This document shows positions 18,121-27,212 of a stretch of DNA of 64,000 bases, piece after piece. The notes under the pieces are model-generated. The model saw nothing but the letters and a program-made list of their open reading frames with translations, was not told where the DNA came from and ran no database searches. Each line of letters begins with the position of its first letter. Position 1 is the first letter of the stretch. The translations under genes were made by a program, and so were the position numbers. The stretch lies in assembly GCF_014698835.1 (NCBI RefSeq), contig NZ_JACJTU010000015.1, positions 62,001 through 126,000 on the forward strand, read 5' to 3'. Source of the stretch: Nostoc paludosum FACHB-159. GTDB lineage: Bacteria > Cyanobacteriota > Cyanobacteriia > Cyanobacteriales > Nostocaceae.

Positions 18121-19838
18121 ATGACTAATTGTGGTTTTCCCCAGAGGATGGTTTCTTGCTTATAAATGGCAATCCCAGGTTTTGCACCTTTAGGTTTGTA
18201 GACGTGTTTTAGCTGAGTGTATATCACTGGTACTTGGTCGCTCTGACGGGCACGACTGTAGTAAGCTGCAAGATTAGCCACAAATTGCAAATCAGTTTCT
18301 TCTACAATTGCACCGGGTTCAAGGCGTAGTAGTACATGGCTACCCGGAATTTCTTGAGCGTGGAACCAGAGATCATAATCTCCAGCTACACGAAAAGTTA
18401 ATTGGTCATTTTGGCGATTGTTGCGACCGATTAATACTTCAAAGCCGCTGGGAGTACGGTAATGATAAAAGTGGCTGATGGAGTTTTCATTACTGGGGCG
18501 ATCGCGGTACTCTGGATCTTGTAAATACTTTTGCCCAATCAGTTCTTCACGAATTTCTTCTAAAGCTTGCAAATCTTCTGCTGTTTGGTAGTTGTCTATC
18601 TGGTCAATGGCAGCTTGCACTTGCTCTAAATAATCAATTTCTGTCTGCACTTCTAAAAGTAGCGGTTCCACAGCAGAACGAGCGCGTTTAAGTTTTTGGT
18701 GCTGTTTGTAAAGACTTTGGGCATTTTGGACGGCATTTTTATCCGGTTGCAGAGCGATCGCTACTGGCTCGTTACTCTCAAAATCTGGGATAATTATCTC
18801 TTTCATCCCCGGTTCCCAGTTTTGCAGGTGAGCCATTAATAAATCAGCTTTTTGCCGATATTCATCGGCTCGATCTGATTGCTGCAAGCGTGTCTTAAAG
18901 GTTTGAGCTTTGTTGTTTAATTTCTCCAAAATATTATTTAATTTCTGACTCAACTGATGGCGCAATTGGGAAAATAACTGTTGATTGAGTTGGTCAGTGT
19001 AGTAAAGCTTGAGTAATTCTTGGGTGTCTTTGGCGCTTTCCACTCCACCCCAACCCATTACTGTGTAGCCGTCTTTTGTCCAAGCGGGTTGAAATTTATT
19101 TGAATCTAGAGCTTGCAGCCATTCTTGCCAACGCTCAAATAAACTTTGCCAATCTTCAGGTTTAAGGGTATCGGTTGATGTTTCTGATGGGATATTTGCT
19201 GCTAACAACATTGATTCTAGCAGGGCAGCACTTAAACCACTATAACTTTTGAGTAATTGCCGCTTGATTGCTCCTGGTACTAAACTTACCCGTTCTTGCC
19301 AGCGTTCTTGAGATTCACTCAAATTGGGGAGAGTCCCAGTCAGTTTAGGTGGTGTTTCGTAAGGTTGTCCGGTTTGAATGGGACGGACACTAGATTGTTG
19401 CTGACTGACTTGGTGTGCAGGAGCGATAGTTATATTGCTAGCATCGGTGAGAATAACATTGCTATACTTGCCCATAATTTCTACATACACATGATACAGG
19501 GCACTTTCTCCGGGACGCCGAGCAAATTGTAAATCAATAACACGTTCCCAAGGAGCGATCGCTTCAATTCCCACTAAGGCCAAACCACCCAATTGGTGTA
19601 TCAGTTGTTGGCTGAAGGTGAAGGTATCAGGAATTCGTGGTGGCGGATCGCCGATGCAAATATGTGCAGCTTGAGGATGCCAAGAAATCTCTAGCCAACC
19701 CCGCTGTTTCAAGGTGCGTAATGCTATGACAATAGTATAGCGATCGCGTTGGTAAACTTGCTCTGTCCTAGAGGGTAGCCAGTTCGTGCGTAGTTCGCTA
19801 CAAGCAGCTTTTAGGGTGGTAAAGTCAACTGGTTGCAC
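18099..19838 (-). CDS. rqcH: NFACT family protein, Rqc2/RqcH homologue
   Basis: 579 residues. NFACT-N (FbpA-like) domain at the start (MQPVDFTTLKAACSELR, EIMGKYSNVILTD), central coiled-coil helices (about 290-430), and a C-terminal NFACT-R/DUF814 domain (PSGFEVLIGRNNRQND, DLWFHAQEIPGSHVLLRL, KHVYKPKGAKPG). RqcH binds the 50S subunit with stalled nascent chain and adds C-terminal alanine tails in ribosome quality control; known from Bacillus, inferred here. The final residues (MGIGHRA) and the stop are encoded by CCCTATG heptads of the adjacent STRR, so the native C-terminus has probably been altered slightly. The gene stands alone. Confidence 0.9.
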   Translation of the reverse strand: MQPVDFTTLKAACSELRTNWLPSRTEQVYQRDRYTIVIALRTLKQRGWLEISWHPQAAHICIGDPPPRIPDTFTFSQQLIHQLGGLALVGIEAIAPWERVIDLQFARRPGESALYHVYVEIMGKYSNVILTDASNITIAPAHQVSQQQSSVRPIQTGQPYETPPKLTGTLPNLSESQERWQERVSLVPGAIKRQLLKSYSGLSAALLESMLLAANIPSETSTDTLKPEDWQSLFERWQEWLQALDSNKFQPAWTKDGYTVMGWGGVESAKDTQELLKLYYTDQLNQQLFSQLRHQLSQKLNNILEKLNNKAQTFKTRLQQSDRADEYRQKADLLMAHLQNWEPGMKEIIIPDFESNEPVAIALQPDKNAVQNAQSLYKQHQKLKRARSAVEPLLLEVQTEIDYLEQVQAAIDQIDNYQTAEDLQALEEIREELIGQKYLQDPEYRDRPSNENSISHFYHYRTPSGFEVLIGRNNRQNDQLTFRVAGDYDLWFHAQEIPGSHVLLRLEPGAIVEETDLQFVANLAAYYSRARQSDQVPVIYTQLKHVYKPKGAKPGIAIYKQETILWGKPQLVMGIGHRA

Positions 19839-20186
19839 AAAAATTAATTATTAACTTTCAAATATCGATGCCCAGTATATGCTATCGCGTCTAGTTCATA
19901 CTGGCATAACATCAAAAAGCGGTCAGCATTAATCAACCTAACTGCATTTGTCCTGCTATTAATATTATTTACGTTGTCTAACTGGTGAAAAACAATGTAG
20001 AGACGTAGCAGTGGTACGTCTCTACTGAAAATTTATGTAATATTTCGTGATTAATTTCAAACCCACATAAGTACTTAATCTCTTCTCTAGCGATCGATCT
20101 AACCTCTATAACCCTCATTATGACGTTGGTTGATTAATCCTGCTTATGCTTGCAATGCTTTTACCACCATCAGGTATGAGCGGCTT
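19839..20186. other. Intergenic with a recurrent palindrome
   Basis: No gene seen. It contains the palindrome listed at 19997-20025. The remainder is AT-rich. Confidence 0.5.
19997..20025. repeat. Palindrome GTAGAGACGTA...
   Basis: Arms GTAGAGACGTA and TACGTCTCTAC with a 7-nt centre. It is closely related to the palindrome at 56048-56074, so it belongs to a dispersed family. Confidence 0.75.
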
Positions 20187-20438
20187 TTAGTACTCATACC
20201 TAACTTCGTATTCGCTAGCTTCATTGATGCTGCCTACTTGTTGATTGATATCGCTTTGACTAAAGTAGATATCTTGTTGTTCTTCAACAGAAGATTCCAA
20301 CTTATGAAAATGTAAGCGTATTTCTTTATTGACTGGGTTGAAAACTGTTTCTAAGTATTTCAATCTCCAAGAGACTCGAAAATTGTCGATATTTGCAAAC
20401 TCATAAATCTTATTTGGCTCAAAAATTAGTTCACTCAT
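20187..20438 (-). CDS. Hypothetical protein, 83 residues
   Basis: A soluble, acidic, aromatic-rich 83-residue frame starting MSELIFEPNKIYEF. I do not recognise a domain. Amino-acid composition is protein-like, with alternating hydrophobic/polar residues suggestive of beta-strands, and codon use is unlike the low-complexity filler around it. The ribosome-binding site is weak. It lies about 300 bp downstream of the glycosyltransferase on the same strand, separated by a strong hairpin, so it would need its own promoter. Confidence 0.4.
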   Translation of the reverse strand: MSELIFEPNKIYEFANIDNFRVSWRLKYLETVFNPVNKEIRLHFHKLESSVEEQQDIYFSQSDINQQVGSINEASEYEVRYEY

Positions 20439-20653
20439 GACGACTCTGATACAGTTTTCAGTTCATTTTACGCTGACGAAAATTCTCCAGACCCTATCTA
20501 TATGGAGAGGTTTAACTTTCTTGAGTGATTTCTCTAGTTCCAAGCTTGAGCTTTTTCACTTTGAAGCACCTGTTGTACCACCAAAAATCACCAATAGAGA
20601 GAATGTTGAGAACATATCCAGGGGCAAAATTAAATTCTCATAAAACACATACT

Positions 20654-20687
20654 ACATTGGGGTAGCACATGTGTGCTACCCCAATGT
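20654..20687. terminator. 17-bp hairpin downstream of the sucrose-type glycosyltransferase
   Basis: The 34-bp near-perfect palindrome (arm ACATTGGGGTAGCACAT) lies 47 bp after the stop of the minus-strand gene. It has no clear U-tract but is stable enough to act as a bidirectional terminator or RNA stabiliser. Confidence 0.6.
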
Positions 20688-20733
20688 TGATGATTATGTG
20701 TTGGTTATTGCCAATTACCTGTTACTAAGAAGG

Positions 20734-22008
20734 TTATTTGGTAAGCAATGCTGGTTCTAGTTCTTTAGCTGTTTCTCCCAAAATCTCGTTGTAGAGTTCG
20801 CTCAGTTGATTGGCGACGCCATCCCAACTAAACTTAGTTTCGACACGCTTTCTACCAGCTTTACCCAATTCATCTCGCCATTCTGGATTCAACAGAATTC
20901 TGTCGATCGCATTTGCAAAACCAGCTACATCTTGCGCTGGTGCTAATAAACCAGTTTGTTCGTTAACGACAGTAAACTGAAGTCCACCCACATCACTTGC
21001 CACCACTGGTGTACCGCTGGCCATCGCTTCAATTGCCACCAATCCAAAGGGTTCGTAGTGACTGGGAACAACGCAAACATCGGCTGCTGCATAATAAGTT
21101 GGCAAAATATCTTGACTCAAACGACCGGGAAAGATGGTAAGGTCACTCATCCCTAATTCGTTGACAATTTGCTCAATGCGATCGCGCTCAATTCCGTCGC
21201 TGTTACCTGGAGTGCTACCACCACCAATAATTAGCTTGAGGTTGTTGGACTCCCGCAGTTGAGACTCATTGACTGCACGCACTAAGGTTTCTATACCTTT
21301 GCGTGGATCGAAACGACCGACATACAATACTATTTTGGCTTCCGGAGCGATTCCCAATTCCAATCTGGCTGCATCTCGTCCAATCGAGCCAAATCGCTGA
21401 ATATCTGTACCGCAGGGAATGATATCGATATCACCTTTTGTGGAAACGAGCGATCGCATATGTTGATGTTCCTGCGGACTCGTCGCTACAATTCGTTCTG
21501 CTGTCTCTAGCACTTCTTTTTCCACTGCCAATCGCTGACTGGCAATCAATGGAATATTCTCTATCGTGTTGTATTTTACTGCTCCTAAAGAGTGGTAGGT
21601 GTGAATCTGTTTAACTCCTTGAATTTTCTTCAACTCCATCCCTACCCAGCTAGAAAGCCAGTAGTTAGTGTGAACTAACTGGTACTCAATATCATTTTTT
21701 ACTTGGAACTTGAGGAAATTCTCCACAAATTCTGGTAAATATCCAAAAATCTCATCTCTGGGCACAAACTCCAAGGGGCCTGCTTTTAAACGAATAGTTC
21801 GACAATTCTCGCTATGTTGAACAATTGAGTCTTGCTCCAGACTAACCTTGCGGGTAAACATATCAACTTCCCATCCAAGCTGCGCTAGCGCTTCACCCAC
21901 ATGGCGCACGTAAACATTTTGTCCCCCGGCTTCTTCTTTCCCTATTTCAATCGCCGGGTCTCCGTGGACGGAAATCAAGGCGATGCGTTTTTCGGTGGTA
22001 GAGTTCAT
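20734..22008 (-). CDS. GT4 glycosyltransferase, sucrose-phosphate-synthase type
   Basis: 424 residues, two Rossmann lobes. The N-lobe begins with ALISVHGDPAIEIGKEEAGG and QNVYVRHVGEALAQLGWEVD. The C-lobe has LYVGRFDPRKGIETL and the E-x7-E motif in HYEPFGLVAIEAM. The GKEEAGGQNVYV stretch and the length match the minimal sucrose-phosphate synthases (SpsA/SpsB type) of Anabaena, which make sucrose-6-phosphate from UDP-glucose and fructose-6-phosphate. A sucrose synthase or another GT4 activity cannot be excluded by eye. No phosphatase domain is fused and no sucrose gene is adjacent. Confidence 0.8.
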   Translation of the reverse strand: MNSTTEKRIALISVHGDPAIEIGKEEAGGQNVYVRHVGEALAQLGWEVDMFTRKVSLEQDSIVQHSENCRTIRLKAGPLEFVPRDEIFGYLPEFVENFLKFQVKNDIEYQLVHTNYWLSSWVGMELKKIQGVKQIHTYHSLGAVKYNTIENIPLIASQRLAVEKEVLETAERIVATSPQEHQHMRSLVSTKGDIDIIPCGTDIQRFGSIGRDAARLELGIAPEAKIVLYVGRFDPRKGIETLVRAVNESQLRESNNLKLIIGGGSTPGNSDGIERDRIEQIVNELGMSDLTIFPGRLSQDILPTYYAAADVCVVPSHYEPFGLVAIEAMASGTPVVASDVGGLQFTVVNEQTGLLAPAQDVAGFANAIDRILLNPEWRDELGKAGRKRVETKFSWDGVANQLSELYNEILGETAKELEPALLTK

Positions 22009-22400
22009 AGTTTGTGTGTTGCGGATTGTAACAAAGTTTTACTAGGTTCCAAGTAGGCGTGCCTCATAGCACGCTTTCCTGAATTATTTAAGAACTTTGA
22101 TTATTATTGATTTTAATTTAATATCTCTAATATTTTTTTACATCTTCTGCCAGAAGTATACTTTTAGATTAAGTATATGTATTTAATTCTTTTATATTTA
22201 AATGGCTATATTTATATCTAATACTTCGGATAGATGAAATTCTATTTTTTGTCTTGTTCGCAGAAAGCGACTTTTATAGATACGTTTATTAATTAGTTAA
22301 TTACCTTGTTTATACTGCTATAGCTCATAAATGAGTTATTTTTTATACATTACAAGTCTTTGAGATGATAATCCTATAGCTATAATGCTCTTTTAAAATC
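22009..22400. other. AT-rich gene-free stretch
   Basis: Upstream of the glycosyltransferase; it must contain its promoter. Very AT-rich, no gene or clear operator recognised. Confidence 0.5.
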
Positions 22401-22526
22401 AGGACTTACGCACACCCTACGAATCCTTGGCGTTCTTCTGTACGAGACGCTGCGCGTTGGCGTAAGCCTATCGTAGAGAAGGCGGTTCGATAAATTAAGC
22501 TTTTTGGTAATTTTTGCGTAAATCCT
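22401..22526. repeat. MITE-like element A, ends AGGACTTACGCA
   Basis: 126 bp bounded by AGGACTTACGCA and the near-complement TGCGTAAATCCT. The interior contains the palindromic GACGCTGCGCG/CGTAAGCC repeat common in Nostoc-type genomes. No coding capacity. Confidence 0.6.
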
Positions 22527-22826
22527 AAAAATGCTTACAGATATAATTTCATTAATAATTTGAAAATTCTACAAACAAAATATTTAGTGTAATTTAATAC
22601 TTTTGTAAAAGTGACATGATCTACTTGAGTTTAGAAATTTCCAGACTTAAGAGATATCTAAATATTCAGTTTTGGCTTCTAATTTCTTTGAATTGAGTAT
22701 ATTGAACTTTAATTTAAAATTAATATAAACTTAATCTATGTAATATTTATACTCAGTAATATTTGCTACCGATCAAAAATAAAACTTGATTCTAGATTTG
22801 AAAGATCTCGAATTTGCAAACAAAAA

Positions 22827-23103
22827 TGGTTCTTGGCAACTTTTGGTGATGATGAAAAGTTACGCGCTTTAAGGCAGAGGGCAGGAGGCAGAAGGCAGAA
22901 GGGTTTTAAGATTCTGCCTGTCGTCGTAGAACTTGTGGCCAAGACTCAGATCGAACTTGAAGACTTTTCTTGTGATCTAGAGGTTCTGTAACCCTTGCAC
23001 AGCAGGAATTTCTGTAGTTTTCTTCTTTCTTCCTTCTGCCCTCTGCCTTCTGCCTTCTGCCTAAACCAGCCCACTAGTGATCACCAAAAGCTGACAAGAA
23101 CCA
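22827..23103. mobile_element. 277-bp MITE candidate with 24-bp terminal inverted repeats
   Basis: The 24-bp ends (22827-22850 and 23080-23103, starting TGGTTCTTG) match at 22 of 24 positions as inverted repeats. The identical hexamer CAAAAA flanks both outer edges (22821-22826 and 23104-23109), as expected of a target-site duplication. Inside, GGCAGAAGG-type STRRs are also arranged as an inverted pair (22873-22902 and 23032-23061). No reading frame. Confidence 0.7.
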
Positions 23104-23170
23104 CAAAAATATCCAACGATTAAAATTCACGCATCAGTTAGTTCGCTTTTCCTAACCTCGATGCTAAGTC

Positions 23171-23252
23171 AGGACTTACGCAAAGCAGGGTACTACAGAG
23201 GTGCAGAGGTCACGGAGAAATGAGACTTTGAGAGATATTTTGCCTAAGTCCT
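23171..23252. repeat. MITE-like element B, ends AGGACTTACGCA
   Basis: 82 bp bounded by AGGACTTACGCAAA and its near-complement TTTTGCCTAAGTCCT. It contains the GCAGAGGTGCAGAGG repeat. Same terminal sequence as elements A and C. Confidence 0.6.
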
Positions 23253-23660
23253 ATAAGTTATGATTTAGGAAACAAGTCGCAAAAATTTAACTCCCCCAGT
23301 TTTACCCACTGAAGGAGTTTTTGTGTATGCTTTTTGCTTTGCCAAAGATACAGGTGAGGATCTATCTAAAATCCTATACTTTTGGGTTGTAATCAGATAC
23401 GGTAGGGTAGGAAACCAAATCTAAATATTACAGCTATTTTCAGGTAAATACACAAGGCGGTAGGGGCGCAAGGCCTTGCACCCCGACACAGTGGTTCAAA
23501 TACATGAAAAAGGCTGTAAGCGTTAATTATTGGGTTACGCTAAGCAGACTATATGTAAATCTAAGATTAACAAGGGAATGTGAAAGTAGGCTTTCCACTA
23601 TAAGTATTACAAAAATAGCTGCAACGAGATTTTAACCAAGCAGCTAGATAATAATCAATA
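23253..23660. other. Gene-free stretch with a GC-rich palindrome
   Basis: The 22-bp palindrome GGGGCGCAAGG/CCTTGCACCCC at 23463-23484 belongs to a recurrent family of small repeats. A weak AACTCC/GGAGTT hairpin lies near 23290-23320. No gene recognised. Confidence 0.5.
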
Positions 23661-23708
23661 ATTAAAAATTAAAAATCAAAAAACTAATTCTGATTTTTAA
23701 TTTTTAAT
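23661..23708 (-). terminator. AT-only hairpin after the RNA-binding protein gene
   Basis: An 18-bp stem (23661-23678 with 23691-23708) made almost only of A and T. It lies 16 bp beyond the stop of the minus-strand gene. Probably part of its terminator or 3' end structure. Confidence 0.5.
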
Positions 23709-23724
23709 TTTTCTCCCTTAAGGA

Positions 23725-24225
23725 TTAATTCGTAGTTTGTGCAGCTAGCATTTGCTTGAGCTTTTCTAATTCGGAAGCCCAACGGGGATCTGGACGAATA
23801 GCGTCTGATTCCGTAGTCGTGGTGCTTTCACGAGAACTGCCGCCACCACTGCCACGACGAGGCTTCTTAGAACCTTTTTCACGACGACTACCTTCTTTGT
23901 TAGCGTTAGGAGTAGGGTTGCTACTTGCAACACTAGCTGCTTTAGGAGCTTGCTCCTCGCCTTCCTCACCCTTTGTACGAGGTAATGCCTTCTCTAACTT
24001 GATGGGAGTGTCTTTAAACATCTGACCATTATACTTTTCAATTATTTGGTCAGCTTGTTCGTCATTGTTGACCGTCAGAAAACCAAAACCACGGCATTTG
24101 CCGGTTTTCCGGTCTTTAATTAATTTAGTAGTTACAGCATCACCTTCAGCTGCGAACACTGCTTGTAGATCTTGACGATCGATTTCTTCTTTGGGCAAAT
24201 TACCTATATATAGGCGAACGGACAT
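23725..24225 (-). CDS. RRM-type RNA-binding protein (cyanobacterial Rbp family)
   Basis: 166 residues. One RRM at about 1-82 with RNP2 LYIGNL and RNP1 KCRGFGFLTV, followed by a disordered Ser/Gly/Lys/Arg-rich linker (KKPRRGSGGGSS) and a short conserved-looking C-terminal helix (PRWASELEKLKQMLAAQ). Cyanobacterial Rbps are often cold- or stress-regulated RNA chaperones and some localise mRNAs to membranes. This is a longer type than the roughly 100-residue Rbps. A good ribosome-binding site (CTGGAGG) precedes the ATG. The long upstream region may be a regulatory 5' UTR. Confidence 0.9.
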   Translation of the reverse strand: MSVRLYIGNLPKEEIDRQDLQAVFAAEGDAVTTKLIKDRKTGKCRGFGFLTVNNDEQADQIIEKYNGQMFKDTPIKLEKALPRTKGEEGEEQAPKAASVASSNPTPNANKEGSRREKGSKKPRRGSGGGSSRESTTTTESDAIRPDPRWASELEKLKQMLAAQTTN

Positions 24226-24636
24226 GAACTATACCTCCAGAAATAAATGAACATGGCAAGGTGAGAAAACCATTACTTGGCTTTGGCTTTTAAAATAGAT
24301 GCTATTGAGAAAGACTGCCACCAACCAATTTTTTTGCTCCAAACTATCAACCTATACAATACAGTTTTTCGTTGGGATCAAGCTTATTTAATCCAAGGGC
24401 CCACACTACGATGAGCTAATAACACCTTAATTCTAAGAATTGTAAATTTAATAGCCTACTGTCTGCCAAAGTACGCGCTTTCTTTAATGCTCTTTTTCGC
24501 AGAATTAAATACCATCCTTTACATTACCACGGTATTTTCTACCTAGCTAGTTTAGCGCACACATTTTCGACTTTAGTATTATCGCATCGTAGCATAAAAC
24601 ACATTTTTTATTCAAGGCAGGATTTTTGGAAACAAA
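24226..24636. other. Upstream region of the RRM protein gene
   Basis: About 410 bp without a gene. Long leaders with autoregulatory elements are known for rbp genes in Anabaena. I see no defined structure here, only the ribosome-binding site and AT-rich DNA. Confidence 0.4.
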
Positions 24637-24655
24637 AACCAGCCAGTGGCTGGTT
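24637..24655 (-). terminator. Terminator after the TPR/M48-like gene
   Basis: AACCAGCCA/TGGCTGGTT forms a 9-bp stem; on the minus strand it is followed by TTTTTGTTTCC. It lies about 190 bp downstream of the M48-like gene stop. Confidence 0.7.
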
Positions 24656-24847
24656 GATTTGCTGCTGTGTTGGGAGGATGAATATGGTATAGAGGGGGGA
24701 AAAAGCATCCGAATTGGTCACAAAGCTATAAAGCTGAGTTATTTCGGTTGCTATTGTTTGTGTAAATAAATGTAACACTTGAGAATAAAACCTGCAACTT
24801 TTGTTTACATTTCGGTTTGTCATTTGTCCAAAGCAAATTACTAATGA

Positions 24848-27088
24848 CTAACCAGTGAGAAAAACGTATGCACCCCAAGCCTGGGCTGCAACTGCTAAAG
24901 CAGTAGACCAAATGGGATGAGGGCTATGAATGGTTTTACCACTTTGAGTTTCTAGGGTTTGGATATCAATCCAAGGTGTTGCTCCTCGTCGGAACCAACC
25001 TGTGACGATAATTTGCCGACCAATCAAATCTTGATGATTGACTGATTGTCCCAGCCAAGAGACATGATGTAATTTCACTAAGCCCGCGCTTGATTGTAAT
25101 ATTAAATCTTGGGCTAGGGAGTTGCCAGTGCCTTGACGACCTAATAATTTGCCCACAAGACGCACACTGATGCTGTCAATGGGTAAAGCAGACGGGTCAG
25201 CTAACAAGTGAGGCAGACTGTCATCAGTTTGCACACTGGGCGGCTTAATATCGGGAAAGAAAGAATTAATCCGGCTCACTGTACCAATACTAAAACCAAT
25301 CAAAAGACAGCCTGTAATGAAAGACCAATCCTCATAAATCCACTTGAGATTTAAAAATTTGAGTGCGAATGCTAATTGCCACGTTAGCCACACCAAGCCT
25401 GCAAACAGAAGTCCGAGAGGAATTCCTAACCAAGGAGCAATTTGTAATAAGAAAGACTGACGCTTAACTTTTAATGGTTGTTCGCTGGGGAAATGTAATT
25501 CGGTGTCTAGATGCCAGTGACGGGCTATTTGGCAGAGACGTTCGATGCGATCGCCCACCAGAGGATGGCTATTATTAATCGTAAACCATCGGCGATAGGG
25601 ATTGACAACATCCCATTTCAAAAAAGATTCAAAAGAAAGATGACTAGCAATTGTGCCTAAAGAAAGACTCTGTTGGTAACCGATCGGTGCGACAATATTT
25701 AAGCTTTCCAACTGGCAACTGGTTTGTTCTTGTTTTTCAATGTCAGTTGCAATTCCAATGGCAATTTTCAACAAGGCACGAATCAAAGCATTGGGATTAC
25801 CAGTAATTTCAGCTGCGGTGCGATCGCTATAATAAAGCCGTAACCGCGACAACCACAATGCAGTCCCAGTCAGCAAACACCAAACTCCATAAATCAAACT
25901 AGCGACAATTGTCACAGGAGTGCGCCAAATTTTTCCTGATATGTTGTCACCCAACTTTGATACTTGTTCGTATACCTTATAAGTTGGTAGTGTCACCAGT
26001 AACACCAAAGACATGACAACAAAATCCCAGTGAGCAATATGTCCTACCTGGGTGGCATAAATAACGGCAATTTCATCATCTGTGAGTTGTTCTAACAGTC
26101 CTTTACTGACTACAATTCTCGCGTTCCGTGGTAAACTACCGTAGGTGAAAATAATTGGCGCAGTCATTGGCAAAATTCGCAGCTTCGGTAAAGACCAACG
26201 CCGTTGTTGATAACAACGTTGTAGTACCCGAACAGCTTCACGACTATGACCGTTCAATACATCTTTAGCTAGTTCTCGTTGACCATAAAAATTTGCTAGT
26301 AGCAGATCCAGCAACCAAGGTGATGCCCCAATCAAAATCGCCAACGCTATGAGCAAAAATCGTGTAGGGTCATTGTATAAAACTTGGAATGGCTCTACAT
26401 AGGGAAGCTTAACTAAAGCATGGTTGATGAATCCCAATACTAACTTGAGGATTTCTCGAATCACCCAAAACAAAGCGATGAATGTTCCCGCAGCCAGCAA
26501 CCGCAAGGGAATTAATTTTGGTTTGCGTAGGGGTTGCCATGCCTTAGCGCGTTGTGCTTGTCGCCAATAAATAACACCGAATAGTTTGGCTTGGGTGCGG
26601 GTGACGGAACCCATGAAGCCATTAAGGGGCGGTGGCGGCGGCGGTGGTATGACAGTAGCTTTGGGTTTAGCTAATGGCACCATCGCAGGGATGTTTTGGT
26701 TGTTGCTTTCTTTTACTTCGTCTTTCGGTTTCTCCTCCGATTTAGGAGTGTCTGAGGGGGAATTTTCAAAAGCAACAAATCCAGTTTCGACATTTTTTGA
26801 TTCTGGTTCAGGTTTTTGACGTTTTGTCAAATGTTCGAGAGCGCGTTTTGCCCACTCTTGAACTTGAGGGTTGTTACTCTCAATGAGATTTTGGCAAAAG
26901 GCGATCGCTTTGGAGACTTCGCCAGTGCGGGCATAAGCCATCACTAAACCAACCCTTGCTTGTAAGTTAGCAGTGGCATTACTTTCACTGCTAGCAAGAG
27001 GTTCTAAGTGAGCGATCGCTGTTTGGTAATTTCCCTGTTTGAGGGCAACTAAACCAGCCTCCAAAGACGATTTGGCATGTGAAGGCAT
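24848..27088 (-). CDS. TPR membrane protein with degenerate M48 peptidase domain
   Basis: 746 residues: TPR-like helices (about 1-90), an acidic/proline linker with eight consecutive Pro, several TM segments, then an M48-like domain. At the place of the zinc motif HEXXH the protein reads ATQVGH (Thr346, Gln347, His350), so the first His and catalytic Glu are missing. The later glutamate-containing box is also altered (YYSDRTAAEITGNP, no Glu at the expected zinc-ligand place). The fold signature around it (LTDDEIAVIY) is otherwise kept. It is probably a non-proteolytic membrane scaffold. It is preceded by prfC on the same strand with a 124-bp gap. Confidence 0.85.
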   Translation of the reverse strand: MPSHAKSSLEAGLVALKQGNYQTAIAHLEPLASSESNATANLQARVGLVMAYARTGEVSKAIAFCQNLIESNNPQVQEWAKRALEHLTKRQKPEPESKNVETGFVAFENSPSDTPKSEEKPKDEVKESNNQNIPAMVPLAKPKATVIPPPPPPPLNGFMGSVTRTQAKLFGVIYWRQAQRAKAWQPLRKPKLIPLRLLAAGTFIALFWVIREILKLVLGFINHALVKLPYVEPFQVLYNDPTRFLLIALAILIGASPWLLDLLLANFYGQRELAKDVLNGHSREAVRVLQRCYQQRRWSLPKLRILPMTAPIIFTYGSLPRNARIVVSKGLLEQLTDDEIAVIYATQVGHIAHWDFVVMSLVLLVTLPTYKVYEQVSKLGDNISGKIWRTPVTIVASLIYGVWCLLTGTALWLSRLRLYYSDRTAAEITGNPNALIRALLKIAIGIATDIEKQEQTSCQLESLNIVAPIGYQQSLSLGTIASHLSFESFLKWDVVNPYRRWFTINNSHPLVGDRIERLCQIARHWHLDTELHFPSEQPLKVKRQSFLLQIAPWLGIPLGLLFAGLVWLTWQLAFALKFLNLKWIYEDWSFITGCLLIGFSIGTVSRINSFFPDIKPPSVQTDDSLPHLLADPSALPIDSISVRLVGKLLGRQGTGNSLAQDLILQSSAGLVKLHHVSWLGQSVNHQDLIGRQIIVTGWFRRGATPWIDIQTLETQSGKTIHSPHPIWSTALAVAAQAWGAYVFLTG

Positions 27089-27212
27089 ACAGATTCTGGC
27101 ACTCCAATCTCTTCTAAACGATCCACGTCTGGGGAAAAGCGCGAACCTCAGATGCCGTGGAAATCAACTGTGCCCAGCTAAGTCCACCTGTGAAGGAATT
27201 CTGTATTCTTCT

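Noticed and set aside
17708..18165. Reading frames through the CCCACACCT array giving Pro/Thr, His/Leu/Pro or Gly/Val repeats
   Set aside because: Pure tandem-repeat translation in all frames on both strands; no start context or domain.
20437..20643. Plus-strand 68-residue frame
   Set aside because: No domain, no ribosome-binding site, overlaps the start of a more plausible minus-strand frame.
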